Shown here one piece after another: positions 17,801 through 26,562 of a DNA stretch of 64,000 nucleotides. The DNA is taken from contig CAZUSA010000001.1 of assembly GCA_964622835.1 (NCBI GenBank), positions 62,001 through 126,000 of the forward strand, in the 5' to 3' direction. The notes under the pieces were generated by a model, which saw nothing but the letters and a program-made list of their open reading frames with translations, was not told the origin of the DNA and ran no database searches. Position 1 is the stretch's first letter. Each line of letters starts with the position of its first letter. This DNA is from JABIKK01 sp964622835. GTDB lineage: Archaea > Nanobdellota > Nanobdellia > SCGC-AAA011-G17 > UBA489. A program made the translations under genes and the position numbers.

Positions 17801-20800
17801 TATCAAAGTGGTATCCAAAGATCATATCACTATCCACATCAAACGGATAGTATGTCCAATTGTAGTAGATGGTACTGCCATTAGTTACATTACCTTTGTA
17901 GAGAAGGTCATCTTCTCCCGGAACGCCTGTACGGTTACCAAATATAGTTACAGTTACATTATCACGCGGATTTGTATCATCAGTAACGTTTACTTCTAAG
18001 GTAACATTTGTTGTACCTACGGCAAAGACAGTGAGATTAACAGGTGTTTGGAGATCGATATTTGGTACTGAATTTAATGTTGCTGCTGAGGTTGGCCATT
18101 CTACAACTTCAACTCTGTATGTTCGTGTTTGTCCAGTATCGCTAACCATAATTTGATATTCTGATGTTGTTACCAACATAAGGCCTATGGTGTATCTTAG
18201 GAAAGAGGTACCTGTTCCTGTTGAATAACTTGACCCAAAAATAGAAGAAACAGTAAGATCATCGAGTGTTTTTCCAATGGAAGCATTAAGATATATTGGT
18301 TCTGTTCCGCCACTTTGTGTTCCTGATGACCGGGTAACAATTGCAGGCGTCCCATCTGTTTGTGTATTTTCAATGATATAGGCGACAGCTGTTGTTGTGG
18401 CGGCAATAGCTGAACCACCATCCACCAAAAAGGTTAAGGTATTATCAGCAGAAAAATAAACTACATGTCCTTGCTGATTAATATTATCTTGGATATTACC
18501 CATACTTTTTTGTACATGAATAAATGTTTTAGCCAAATCATTACCTAAACCTGTAGTTTCATTTTCATGCACACCTGCAGTAGTATACCCGTGTTGTACA
18601 CGTTCTACATCCCAGTTATCACCTGTAAATTCAACCACTGCGAAACTAAGTCTATTCGCATCACTGCCATGTTCACCCCGAGTAAATCTTGTGACATTTA
18701 ATTGGGATGTAAATTCGTTTGTTATAAATGCATGAGTGTTATAGTCTGTTCTACCTGTGTCCCTATTTCCTTGTCCTGTAATGAACGGTACGATTTGTGA
18801 GTGATTTACATAGTTACTAATATCAGCAGTATCCACGAACATGGTTGTTGATCCAAAGTCCAGGGTGTTTCTTGCTCTCACTATTATTTCATTATCTCCA
18901 CCAATAGGTCCTATATATTCTATAATTTCCCAGTTAACATAGGCACTTGTAGCTGCTCCAAATCGCGAGAAAGTTACGTTTTCTGTGAGGTTGTTTGCGC
19001 CATCATGAAAAATATAAACAGCCACATCATCAGCATTTGCCAGACCTCCAGTAATATTATCTCCTGAACTTACATGGTTGGTATTGGTTATTCTAATAAA
19101 GGCGTAGGAATTATTTGCAGGTGCATCATAGTCTGTGCCTGCATGAAGGGTGTGGTTAGTAACCCCTGTAATAGAAAAATCTCCTCGTTGTATTTTGAAG
19201 TCTGTTGCTGAGTTGTATGCATAAGCAGTATTACTGCCAAAGTCAAATTTGAGTGTGTGTTTTCCTGGTTGGAGTACTTGACTTACTTCTTGTGATTCTG
19301 CACCACATTGGTAATTTTCAATCACAACACTGCCATCTATCCATTCGTATTCTTTAACATTATCACCACAAATAATTTGTAAGAATTTGAGTTGTTCTGT
19401 CGTCCCATAGGGTAACCATGTTGTTCCATCTACAGCTGTTATATGGAGATCTGCTTGTCCTGTTGTTTGGAATTTAACAACCCAGTTCCCACTGACTTTA
19501 GGATATGATTGTACAGTAATGATCGTTAAGCCTACGTGGAATGTTTTGTTAACTTCTGGTGAAAGTGATGTTGTCCATGTTATGGTGTCAATACGGCCAT
19601 TACCATTGGTATCTAATGGCGTGTAGGGGTATGATTGTGCTGTACCATTTTCATCAACACCATAGGTGAGACTAATATCTTCTGGTAAGAGTTCTGGTAC
19701 GCCTGTGCTTACAAGGACTGCATCAAAGGACTCTGGTGTTGTAACCATGATTTCTTTCCCATAAGAATCGGGTATTTCTTGTGTTGTTGGCCCAGGTAAG
19801 TCATAAGATACAAAAGCTTCTGTAACTTCATTTTCAATGATGATTGTTTGTTCTGTTCCTTCAGGTAATGGTATATCTTCAACGGGTTCTTCTGTTCCAT
19901 TAAGAGTTGTATTGGTTTCATTAAGCAAATCAACACCAAGAGGTTCTCCAGTAAGTGTATCAACAGCAAGTCCTGTAATGGAACTATCTGTAAGGGCAGC
20001 TACTGCTTGTTCAATAAAAGATTGTTCTTCAACAACAAGGGTATCAAGACGACGATAGCGATTATCTGCAAGAAGTTGTTTTGCTTGTGTTGATTGTTTT
20101 TCTTCATATAATATACTGGTGACATTAATGTTTGTTGCTTCTGGCGGTAATATAACAACAGCATCTGTTGTTGGTATATCAAAGGTAACATGGTTTGTCC
20201 ATCGTACAGGTTTGTTTGTTTCAACGATGTCATATGTTACACTACTGTTCGCAGTACCCTTTGTTATGTTACGTTCAACAACACCTTCAATAAACGTATC
20301 ATCAACGGTAAGTAACAGTGATTGATCATGGAGGTCAATAAGTGATAAACCATAGTTTAGTTCGGGATGACTTGTTGTTTCAACAGTTACTTGTTCTAAT
20401 GAAAGGATGGCATCTTTAACGTAGACTTTGAGGGTAAAGTCTGTTCCAAGCGTATCACGAAGGTTACATGCATCTCCACAGAGTGATGTAAATGATGCAA
20501 TGCTCATATTGGTAATATTTTGTGTTGTCATAAAATCAATGAGTGGATCATACGGCACGTCTTCTACAACAGCTTCTTCTTTTATGACTTCAATTATTTC
20601 TTCAAGTGGTTCTTCTGGATCAAAGATACCTTCTGCAAATGCCATGACAGAACTCGTAATATTTTGTGTGTAATTAACCGTACCATTGAGTGCTGCTGTA
20701 TAGGCCCATTGGCCAAGACAAATACCCACTTCAATATCCCAGAATGTACAGCGGTAGAGATAGTCACTTTGTGTAGGTGCTGTAAAGGTTAATGAGGTAT

Positions 20801-21740
20801 TTGTACTATTGTATGCACTAATATCAAATCCAAAGACGTTAGTAAAACTTACATTATCTGGTTCTATGAGGCCTGCAGAGGAGTATTCTTGATAGACTAT
20901 CCAACGTTTGTCTGTGGTAGGAACGTGGATTGTTTCGATAAATGATTGGTTAAAGTGTATGTCTGTCGTTTCATTATATTCAAAGACTTTGAACAGATGG
21001 GAACGTCCAAGAATATCAACAATGCGTCTCCCTTTGAGAAGTCCTTGAGAAAGTAATGTGGAATAGTATTCTATTTCTTCTTCAATAATTGTTTCTTCAT
21101 CTGTTATATTCACTATTTCACCAACGGCTAATCCACTCACTGCTTTGAAGAAGGTTGAAATATCTACATCAAGTGCATCGCTATCAAATAATAAGAATGT
21201 ATCTTTAGATGCATCATCTGTTAAGAATAATTTTACGTTACCTCCCTGTTGTGATGCGACACGTCCACTAATACTGAGACTTTCTAACGAGGTTATACCA
21301 CTTACTTCAAGATAGTATTCTGTACTTTTTGTAATGATTGTTTGAAGTGGATGTTCATGAATGACAACGACTTCTTCTTCTTCTTGGAGAATAACATTTC
21401 CTGTTACAAGGTTTCTTGAATTTGGAAAGCTATCATAGGTTGCTGAGAAGATACTAATAAAAACAAAGAAGAAAAACAATGTCATAATGATTCGATCGTT
21501 TCTCGTAACTGTACGCGAAAAATGATGACGTCGTCGGACAAGTGCGTGTTTAACGGTTGCACTACTCCGTTGTGGAACAGGTGTTGTTTGGTGTTTTCGT
21601 AGAAGAGCACGTTTCTTTTTTGCTGCTGTTGGTGTGCGTCCAAGATACACAGTGCGAACTTTACCACCAGGTAGTCGAATACTATCGTAGTAATATGGTC
21701 CTACTTTTTTTCCGTTCTTTGTAATGTACTTTGTGTACAA
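14895..21740 (-). CDS. Giant LamG-containing surface protein
   Basis: 2281 residues. Residues 1-80 are basic and predicted cytoplasmic, with a Tyr/Gly motif (GKKVGPYYYDSIR...GGKVRTVYLG, 10-34) resembling DUF6788-type segments. A membrane helix at about 83-102 and VTGNV (112-116) follow. The outer part has beta repeats to about 1240, two LamG/concanavalin-like domains (about 1305-1510 and 1630-1840, each with GEWVH and DEVxxxNRS), Ig-like repeats, and a C-terminal domain (about 2130-2281) shared with the 232-residue protein at 12767. N-x-S/T sequons are dense, so heavy N-glycosylation is likely. The TTG start is backed by GGGGTGA at 21745-21751 and a TATA at 21799-21808. Role in adhesion or glycan binding is inference. 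Confidence 0.8.
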   Translation of the reverse strand: MYTKYITKNGKKVGPYYYDSIRLPGGKVRTVYLGRTPTAAKKKRALLRKHQTTPVPQRSSATVKHALVRRRHHFSRTVTRNDRIIMTLFFFFVFISIFSATYDSFPNSRNLVTGNVILQEEEEVVVIHEHPLQTIITKSTEYYLEVSGITSLESLSISGRVASQQGGNVKLFLTDDASKDTFLLFDSDALDVDISTFFKAVSGLAVGEIVNITDEETIIEEEIEYYSTLLSQGLLKGRRIVDILGRSHLFKVFEYNETTDIHFNQSFIETIHVPTTDKRWIVYQEYSSAGLIEPDNVSFTNVFGFDISAYNSTNTSLTFTAPTQSDYLYRCTFWDIEVGICLGQWAYTAALNGTVNYTQNITSSVMAFAEGIFDPEEPLEEIIEVIKEEAVVEDVPYDPLIDFMTTQNITNMSIASFTSLCGDACNLRDTLGTDFTLKVYVKDAILSLEQVTVETTSHPELNYGLSLIDLHDQSLLLTVDDTFIEGVVERNITKGTANSSVTYDIVETNKPVRWTNHVTFDIPTTDAVVILPPEATNINVTSILYEEKQSTQAKQLLADNRYRRLDTLVVEEQSFIEQAVAALTDSSITGLAVDTLTGEPLGVDLLNETNTTLNGTEEPVEDIPLPEGTEQTIIIENEVTEAFVSYDLPGPTTQEIPDSYGKEIMVTTPESFDAVLVSTGVPELLPEDISLTYGVDENGTAQSYPYTPLDTNGNGRIDTITWTTSLSPEVNKTFHVGLTIITVQSYPKVSGNWVVKFQTTGQADLHITAVDGTTWLPYGTTEQLKFLQIICGDNVKEYEWIDGSVVIENYQCGAESQEVSQVLQPGKHTLKFDFGSNTAYAYNSATDFKIQRGDFSITGVTNHTLHAGTDYDAPANNSYAFIRITNTNHVSSGDNITGGLANADDVAVYIFHDGANNLTENVTFSRFGAATSAYVNWEIIEYIGPIGGDNEIIVRARNTLDFGSTTMFVDTADISNYVNHSQIVPFITGQGNRDTGRTDYNTHAFITNEFTSQLNVTRFTRGEHGSDANRLSFAVVEFTGDNWDVERVQHGYTTAGVHENETTGLGNDLAKTFIHVQKSMGNIQDNINQQGHVVYFSADNTLTFLVDGGSAIAATTTAVAYIIENTQTDGTPAIVTRSSGTQSGGTEPIYLNASIGKTLDDLTVSSIFGSSYSTGTGTSFLRYTIGLMLVTTSEYQIMVSDTGQTRTYRVEVVEWPTSAATLNSVPNIDLQTPVNLTVFAVGTTNVTLEVNVTDDTNPRDNVTVTIFGNRTGVPGEDDLLYKGNVTNGSTIYYNWTYYPFDVDSDMIFGYHFDMREDHGENLSRIKDWAENYNGTINESLVTINFSNAILGGNVELNGNNEFILVDDCDFECYKTRNATYMAWVRTNSVAAGQGVVMGGWSNSFTVGLVIYRNAAALAVGTDGNVATLNTADFFTVGEWVHLALVQYDNKTLRLYRNGVFQEVNTYSDITDASSQEDFVIGKLEREGGNWWGGGMDEVYVINRSLTEAEIVNYLDLDNGQHYWFAEANDSAAAGSDNFNNTPTWEFLIGGNGPQVTELIEPVNNSNFTEVGPILLNASVVDPEGDGLEVRIYATNGTVSTAIATDDLVFYNTSVPNNSQSAYNITAPLLDLEDDVTRLLAHFDENSDFSNATNAYNFANGSKNGTVLGSAKVVKNEGKLAGAYKGEGTDDEYVDFGTGNAALIGKDNFTYLMWVNPDDTSGSEGLLATHNGATNVGFALKKNSAALEIYGNAEIITVSSFFTAGEWVHIGVVVNTTGGVAIYKNGNLEQEGTLSTIGTGNALIVGNSRDPTNNFVQGWQGYIDEVAIYNRSFTADDINDSYRLRSGTYYWNVNVTDSANNSDVNGTFLFRVDRQPVVTNITISPTAANLTNTTADLNCSFVVIDDLDAEVTAHVTFRKEDEVQTTTTVTAATGASLVGSDILPSFNTAHFDNWSCNVTVLDNASTASLANESVNTTIENYIPHYPTLTYPINDTDTVNFTFIWKPDNTYGQLPPEDAGCGVFFCDGNHSDVDGDNVTYYLNMTCVNDSGGSCDKHFAFQVRENITNCDTNSNGIFDLEDNCTYTFENESVYFSDDNYHYEWFVQAGDPYENASVHYGQSTVNRTIVNFLVEAGITLLNNTVAFGRVLESQFNTTEACTIGGSGPGACPLYLENTGNARVTLNFTGGATGLWDSVSATDLAYFSFKVANGTESNDAYDEDNSLLVYTALPAEDAQLIVIERFEYMEGNDEATIHVNVTVPTGEPEGDKNITLNITIWYPGVT

Positions 21741-21744
21741 ACGG

Positions 21745-21751
21745 TCACCCC
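21745..21751 (-). promoter_or_regulatory. Shine-Dalgarno fixing the TTG start of the giant gene
   Basis: GGGGTGA read on the minus strand matches the archaeal anti-Shine-Dalgarno core (GGTGA) and ends 4 nt before the TTG at 21740. No ATG or GTG in this frame lies between it and the start, so TTG is the best-supported initiator. Confidence 0.6.
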
Positions 21752-21833
21752 GATGTTAGAAATGGTAATTCCCCAATAGTGTGTGGTTGCACTACGGTCT
21801 TATAAAAGTTATGGTACTCTAAAAAAGGGTGAT

Positions 21834-23363
21834 TTACGCTTCAAGAAGGTAAGTAAGATGAACATCACCATTACCAGACCCACTATTAGGAACTGCACGG
21901 ACATATTCTAACAGGGCACTGTCTTTACCATTAAGGGTTATACGGAAATATCCTGGAGTTTTTGTTCCAATTATTTGTGTACTAAAGCTTGGTATGTTGT
22001 ATGGTGGCCAGGTCATTTCAGCAGGGTAGGGAGGAATACCAATCCATCCAGCACCAATACCAGAAGTACCACCAATAACATGTAACGTCGTCATATCACC
22101 TTGAGCATTGAGTTTTTCTCCAATACTTGCAACATGGTCGTTACCACTGAAGAATATTTGTGCACCATAATCTATCATCATTTGTTCTATGATGGCTTGT
22201 TCTCCCTTGTAAATACCACGTGGTGTATTATCGTCTGTTGCTTTGATAGATCCCCTACCTTTGTAGAAGTTGGAACTTGTTGATCCCTGTTCACCGCCAA
22301 CTAAGTGTTCTGCAAAGATGAATTTCCATTGTTTATTTGAACGAGCAAGTGTTTGATTAAGCCATGCTAATTGTGCAGGACCAAGTGTCCAATCATCTGC
22401 AACAGTTGGACTAGTAAGTGTATTTCTCATGACATCAATAACAACAACCTGTAAGTCTCCTACTTCAAAGGAATAATATCGTCCTTCATCTTCCCCACCA
22501 TTATAGACGTCAACAGCATTAACAAGATGATTTAATCGTGCGTTTTTTCCCCAGAGAAGTTTATTGCCACCATAACCAGCTTCACCTTCATGATCACCAA
22601 GAACATAAACCATAGGTGTTTCTTTAAATAAATTACCAAGAACTGCAGGTGAAAAGATTTGGTCATAATGTAAATCTGCATCTTTCTGCGAACTTGCACC
22701 AGCAGAAGATACATTTTCTCCATGAACAGTACATGCAGGGCAGCCATTTGGTGTACAGGTTATCATTGCCCAGTCACCACCAAGAACAACAAACGAAAGA
22801 TCATCACTAATCATATTTGCTATATTTGCTTGTAGTTTGGAAAGTTTTGTTGTATCAGTTCCACACGTTGCTGTCGCCCAAAGGGTGTATGCATGTGTAT
22901 CAGGCACAAAACCAAAAGTAAACGTTGTGTCTTCTACGTGAGATAATGTTCTAAACGTGTGGATTTTACGAGCACCAAAGGCATTGTCATCAGGAGTTTT
23001 ACAATGAACTTGATATTCATATTCCTGAGCAGATTTAAGACCTGTAAGTGTGAAGTGTAGGAGTGCATTACCTGTTGAAGATTGTACAGTTGTTTTTTGT
23101 TGTCGAAGATCGTTTGGAGATTTATAGGTTACATAAAAATCACTTGCTTCAGCGGGAAGAAGTGTTAGTTCTACACTTGTTGGTGTTGGAAAAGATAAGA
23201 TTTCTTCATTGTAAAAGGTAACATCACATTCACCAACAGGATCTGGTGCAAGACCTCTAATCATAACATCGTTACGAACAGTTGGAGGCCCACTCATTAC
23301 AAGGACAGTGGTTACTAAGAATAAAAATAATGCTGTTAAAATAAATCGTTCGCTTTTTTTCAT
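21834..23363 (-). CDS. Secreted purple-acid-phosphatase-like metallophosphoesterase
   Basis: 509 residues: signal peptide or anchor (about 6-25), an N-terminal fibronectin III-like domain (about 50-145), then a calcineurin-like phosphoesterase domain. Metal-site motifs in order: VPDTH, LGGDW, LGDHEGE (the GNHE equivalent), FAEHLVGG and SGNDHVAS (the GHxH region, first His replaced by Asn). It probably cleaves phosphomonoesters or diesters outside the cell. A GTG at 23378 is also possible; ATG 23363 (MKKSERF) gives the better signal peptide. TATA at 23402-23411. It stands alone between the giant gene and the S-layer gene. Confidence 0.85.
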   Translation of the reverse strand: MKKSERFILTALFLFLVTTVLVMSGPPTVRNDVMIRGLAPDPVGECDVTFYNEEILSFPTPTSVELTLLPAEASDFYVTYKSPNDLRQQKTTVQSSTGNALLHFTLTGLKSAQEYEYQVHCKTPDDNAFGARKIHTFRTLSHVEDTTFTFGFVPDTHAYTLWATATCGTDTTKLSKLQANIANMISDDLSFVVLGGDWAMITCTPNGCPACTVHGENVSSAGASSQKDADLHYDQIFSPAVLGNLFKETPMVYVLGDHEGEAGYGGNKLLWGKNARLNHLVNAVDVYNGGEDEGRYYSFEVGDLQVVVIDVMRNTLTSPTVADDWTLGPAQLAWLNQTLARSNKQWKFIFAEHLVGGEQGSTSSNFYKGRGSIKATDDNTPRGIYKGEQAIIEQMMIDYGAQIFFSGNDHVASIGEKLNAQGDMTTLHVIGGTSGIGAGWIGIPPYPAEMTWPPYNIPSFSTQIIGTKTPGYFRITLNGKDSALLEYVRAVPNSGSGNGDVHLTYLLEA

Positions 23364-23428
23364 GGTATACTCACTCACAGTCCAGAAGTGTTGTAAAGTA
23401 GTTTATAAAGATTTATCTAATAAAGAAT

Positions 23429-23460
23429 AAAAAAAAGAGAAAAAGAGGGGTTACCTCTCT
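23429..23460 (-). terminator. Hairpin plus U-rich terminator of the S-layer gene
   Basis: Directly behind the stop codon at 23462, the minus strand reads a short hairpin (AGAGG / CCTCT, arms 23444-23448 and 23454-23458, 5-nt loop) followed by a long T-rich run containing eight consecutive T. A strong stop is expected after a highly expressed gene. Confidence 0.55.
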
Positions 23461-23461
23461 T

Positions 23462-24781
23462 TTATTTTGGGTAGTATTGGTAGTAGGTTTGACCTTCTAA
23501 GGTTGATGTTTCTTCATCGTCAGTGCTGTTTATTTTTCTAAACGCAATGATTAATGCCAAAACTACTAAGACAATTACTAAGATGCCGAAGATTACAGCA
23601 AGGACAGTTTTTAGACCTTCACTTGTTGATGCTTCTTCTGCTTCACCAGTAACGCGTGTGGTAAATGTTAGTTCTTGAAGAACGTCTGTTCCTACCATGA
23701 CACGTGCGACCCATGTGTGTGTTCCTGTTGATTCTCCGTCAAATGGTGTAACGGAAATAGTTACTTCGCCTGTTGCGTCAGGTGTAATACTCAAGAAACT
23801 TGGTTGTACACTTGCTTCGCCCCATGCGGAAACGCCATCAACTTGAACAGAGTAAACGCCGATATCTTCGCCAAGGTTTGCGAGCATAACGTTGTAGTTA
23901 GCTGTTGCGCCTGGTGCGACAGATTTGGAGTTTGAGTCACTGTTTACAATCGTTTGCACTGCATTTGATGTTTCAGTTCCTTGAACATTTACGTTAAGGG
24001 ATTGACTCAGGAAGCTGTATCCACGATTGTATTCAACGTCAACACGTACTTCGTAGGTTCCTGTAGCTGCGTCGCTTGGGATCCGTAAGAGTAAGTCTAT
24101 TTGTTGACTGTTGTCATTTTTAATATGATCTTCAGCATCTTCCTGTACTTCAGTATTTAGCTCATCAATGAAATTGACGGTGCTGATACCTAAGTCGGGA
24201 ATAGATACGGTTACTTTGACGTCGTTTTCTTCTTTGTCACCAAGGTTTTCTAGACGTACAGTTGCAAATAAAGAGTTACCTGCTGCTATAGTGCTACTTG
24301 GGTTAAGAAGGACATCAAAGATGCTTAGACCGTGACGTTGTTCATCAATATGAAGGGTTATTTCTTCGGTGAGTTCAGTATTTTTGTCTGAAAGCTCAAT
24401 ACGAAGTGTATAATCTTCTGATGCGTCAATATCTTCTGGAATAGTTAACGATAATGTTTTCTTGTATGTTTTACCAGCAACAATATCGAATTGTGAAGTT
24501 GTGTCGAATATACTTCCGTATTCGTATCCGTTGATACGTGCGGAAAGTACAACATCATCTGCACCTGTAGTATCTGCTACAATACGTGCTTCAATGGTGA
24601 TTGTTTCACCACGTTGTACATCGAGTACAGTAATACCATCATCTACAATAAGATCATCGATCTCAATGCTGGCAAATTCTAGGTCACTTGCAGCAGCCTG
24701 TACTGGTACAGCCATGCTTAAAGCGCCGAAAAGTGCCACTAAGACGAATAATACTGCGTGTATTTGTCTTGTGTTATTCAT
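23462..24781 (-). CDS. Putative major S-layer-type surface protein
   Basis: 439 residues. Signal peptide with a VPVQAAAS cleavage region (about 26-32), then three or four CARDB/Ig-like beta domains (the NLG-D repeats ARLENLGD-like and MLANLGED mark NEW3-type domains), a C-terminal membrane segment (about 388-413) and an acidic Tyr-rich tail. Anchoring at the C-terminus, the strongest promoter in the window, a roughly 50-nt leader with a GGGGGG Shine-Dalgarno-like tract, and a hairpin terminator all point to an abundant structural protein. S-layer assignment is inference; a pseudomurein-independent coat subunit or other abundant envelope protein is the alternative. Confidence 0.65.
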   Translation of the reverse strand: MNNTRQIHAVLFVLVALFGALSMAVPVQAAASDLEFASIEIDDLIVDDGITVLDVQRGETITIEARIVADTTGADDVVLSARINGYEYGSIFDTTSQFDIVAGKTYKKTLSLTIPEDIDASEDYTLRIELSDKNTELTEEITLHIDEQRHGLSIFDVLLNPSSTIAAGNSLFATVRLENLGDKEENDVKVTVSIPDLGISTVNFIDELNTEVQEDAEDHIKNDNSQQIDLLLRIPSDAATGTYEVRVDVEYNRGYSFLSQSLNVNVQGTETSNAVQTIVNSDSNSKSVAPGATANYNVMLANLGEDIGVYSVQVDGVSAWGEASVQPSFLSITPDATGEVTISVTPFDGESTGTHTWVARVMVGTDVLQELTFTTRVTGEAEEASTSEGLKTVLAVIFGILVIVLVVLALIIAFRKINSTDDEETSTLEGQTYYQYYPK

Positions 24782-24855
24782 TTGTTTGTAACCCCCCTAA
24801 AAGGTTTGTATGTCAATTCCTCGAAAGAAATTGTTACTATTGTCCGGTTAGAATC

Positions 24856-24872
24856 GCTATATAAACCTTTCG
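24856..24872 (-). promoter_or_regulatory. Strong BRE-TATA promoter of the S-layer-type gene
   Basis: Minus strand CGAAAGGTTTATATAGC, a near-consensus B-recognition element (CGAAA) joined to TTTATATA. The predicted start site is near 24830, leaving a leader of about 50 nt before the ATG at 24781, unusual among the mostly leaderless genes here. Confidence 0.7.
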
Positions 24873-25002
24873 ATGGTAAATACATATTCCGTCATTTAAG
24901 AATGGTAATACACGTTAGCGACAGTGCCTACCAAACATAGAGACCCCACACCTAGGGATATTCCGAACCTTTTTAAAGAATCCGCCTACAATTCAGAACG
25001 AA

Positions 25003-25076
25003 GGGGACATAGCATAATCTGGTTAGTGTTGCCGCCTCCAGAGCGGCGTGTCCAGGTTCAAATCCTGGTGTCCCCA
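25003..25076 (+). tRNA. tRNA-Trp (anticodon CCA)
   Basis: Acceptor GGGGACA/TGTCCCC, anticodon stem GCCGC/GCGGC around loop CTCCAGA (anticodon CCA), T-arm CCAGG-TTCAAAT-CCTGG, discriminator A. It is 74 nt and lacks the intron (often with an embedded C/D box RNA) found in tRNA-Trp of many euryarchaea. A TATA-like CTTTTTAAAG lies about 28 nt upstream. Confidence 0.95.
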
Positions 25077-25092
25077 GATATACTCTCAAAAA

Positions 25093-25875
25093 ATGTTCAA
25101 ACGATACACCAACCCCAATACACCAGAATTATGGGACAAGATTTGGAAACCTACCAGCAAAGAAAGCGACCTCTATAATATCAAGAGAAATGAAGTGAGT
25201 ATCTGTTGGAAAAAGATGGAACAGACCGTACTCAAAGAGTTTGGCAGTTTCAAAGGATTAAACGTCTTAGAAATTGGGAGTGGTGGTGGCACACGTGGAT
25301 TACTCTTTGCCTTACGTGGCAGTAATGTTACTGTCTTAGACTATTCTAAAAAAGCATTAATACGTGCAAAAGAATTCTACAAACGTCAAGGCATTACCGT
25401 TAAAACCATTCATGCCGATGCATTACACTTACCAAAGAACTTACACAATAAATTTGATGTATCATTAAGTTTTGGATTAATTGAACATTTTGAAAATAAG
25501 ACAAGAACAAAAATGATGCAAGCACATAAAGATGTATTAAAAAAGAATGGTATGACTTTTATTTCTGTGCCCAATAAATGGAATCCACCGTATAGAATTT
25601 ACAAGGCTGTCTTTGAAGCTATTGGTAAATGGCAGTTTGGTTTGGAAATACCATATTCACGTAAAGAGTTATTAGAACGTGCAAAAGCATGTGAGTTACA
25701 TAATACAAGAGTTATTGGCGGTTCATTCATCAGTAGTTTTGATTATATTAATCCACTAAAATACATTAAATACGCATTAGGTATCAAGAAGAATATTAAA
25801 CATATTAAAAGAGAGATTCCAAGTTGTTTGGATGATACGTTGAGTTATGGTATTATTCTTATTGGTAAGAAGTAG
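25093..25875 (+). CDS. Class I SAM-dependent methyltransferase
   Basis: 260 residues with a Rossmann methyltransferase core: motif I VLEIGSGGGTRG (about 58-69), acidic motif II in VTVLDYSKKAL, motif III HADALHLP, and the SLSFGLIEHF region near 130. The C-terminal 80 residues (basic, GIKKNIKHIKRE) may recognise the substrate. The substrate cannot be named from sequence. ATG 25093 is used because a longer frame would start inside the tRNA-Trp gene; the tRNA promoter may also transcribe it. Confidence 0.8.
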   Translation: MFKRYTNPNTPELWDKIWKPTSKESDLYNIKRNEVSICWKKMEQTVLKEFGSFKGLNVLEIGSGGGTRGLLFALRGSNVTVLDYSKKALIRAKEFYKRQGITVKTIHADALHLPKNLHNKFDVSLSFGLIEHFENKTRTKMMQAHKDVLKKNGMTFISVPNKWNPPYRIYKAVFEAIGKWQFGLEIPYSRKELLERAKACELHNTRVIGGSFISSFDYINPLKYIKYALGIKKNIKHIKREIPSCLDDTLSYGIILIGKK

Positions 25876-26502
25876 TTATTCTAAATGTCCTTCATCAAGA
25901 ACACTTCCCTGCTGAGGTTGACCATGGCCTGAACGTTGCATAAAAGAAGAAAGCTTATAGCGAAATGCCACATAAGAACTCTTAAGACGATCTTCCAAAA
26001 TAAACTCCCGATCATGAGCATTAACAAGAAGGTCTAAACGTTCAAAACCTTCACCACAATCACCTCCACCAAAGACATTAAGAGAATCATAAACAAGACC
26101 AAAAAGGGCAGGTGATTGTGTAGAATTTACAGTAACCAATTGTGGAGCATACACAGTAGAATCAGCCACCTCAACAAGACCTTCACTAACAGTTTCAAAG
26201 GTAAGTTCGCCAGAGCCACCTAATGTTTCTTGAAGTGTTTGTATTGCCCTATAAAATCGAAAGCCAGCAGCACCATATTCCTCTGTTGGGTGAGGATTAC
26301 CTCTCACAACCAATCCCAGTTTATTAGGCAAAGCATTCCCCTGTGGAGGAATAAACGTGATAACATCAGATCCCAAATGTTGAAAAATGGACAGTATATC
26401 TCCAGTCAAACCTTTCCTATAAGGACTAAGGCGTTCAAAAAAATCTTCACGTCGTTGATTTAATCTATCATTAATGAGGGGGTATAATTGGGAGAGCGTC
26501 AT
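25876..26502 (-). CDS. Hypothetical soluble protein
   Basis: 208 residues without signal peptide or membrane segment. Helical ends flank a mixed alpha/beta middle that has a Gly-rich loop (FGGGDCGEGFERLD) and the acidic-basic helix DREFILEDRLKSSY. The C-terminus is Gln/Gly-rich. I do not recognise a family. TATA (CTTTTAAATG, minus strand, 26523-26532) supports the ATG at 26502 over the TTG at 26508. It is convergent with the methyltransferase, with stop codons abutting. Confidence 0.6.
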   Translation of the reverse strand: MTLSQLYPLINDRLNQRREDFFERLSPYRKGLTGDILSIFQHLGSDVITFIPPQGNALPNKLGLVVRGNPHPTEEYGAAGFRFYRAIQTLQETLGGSGELTFETVSEGLVEVADSTVYAPQLVTVNSTQSPALFGLVYDSLNVFGGGDCGEGFERLDLLVNAHDREFILEDRLKSSYVAFRYKLSSFMQRSGHGQPQQGSVLDEGHLE

Positions 26503-26562
26503 CACCAAAAACTAAAAGCACCATTTAAAAGCCTTACGATTGTACTAACTAATAAGTAACAA

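Noticed and set aside
23364..23378. GTG start for the metallophosphatase
   Set aside because: Possible, but ATG 23363 gives a standard basic signal-peptide start (MKKSERF).
25048..25092. Longer start for the methyltransferase
   Set aside because: The added residues come from the T-arm and acceptor of tRNA-Trp.
26509..26562. Replication origin beside the Oap module
   Set aside because: Gaps around the module are tens of bases long with no repeats or origin boxes; the family name alone is not evidence.
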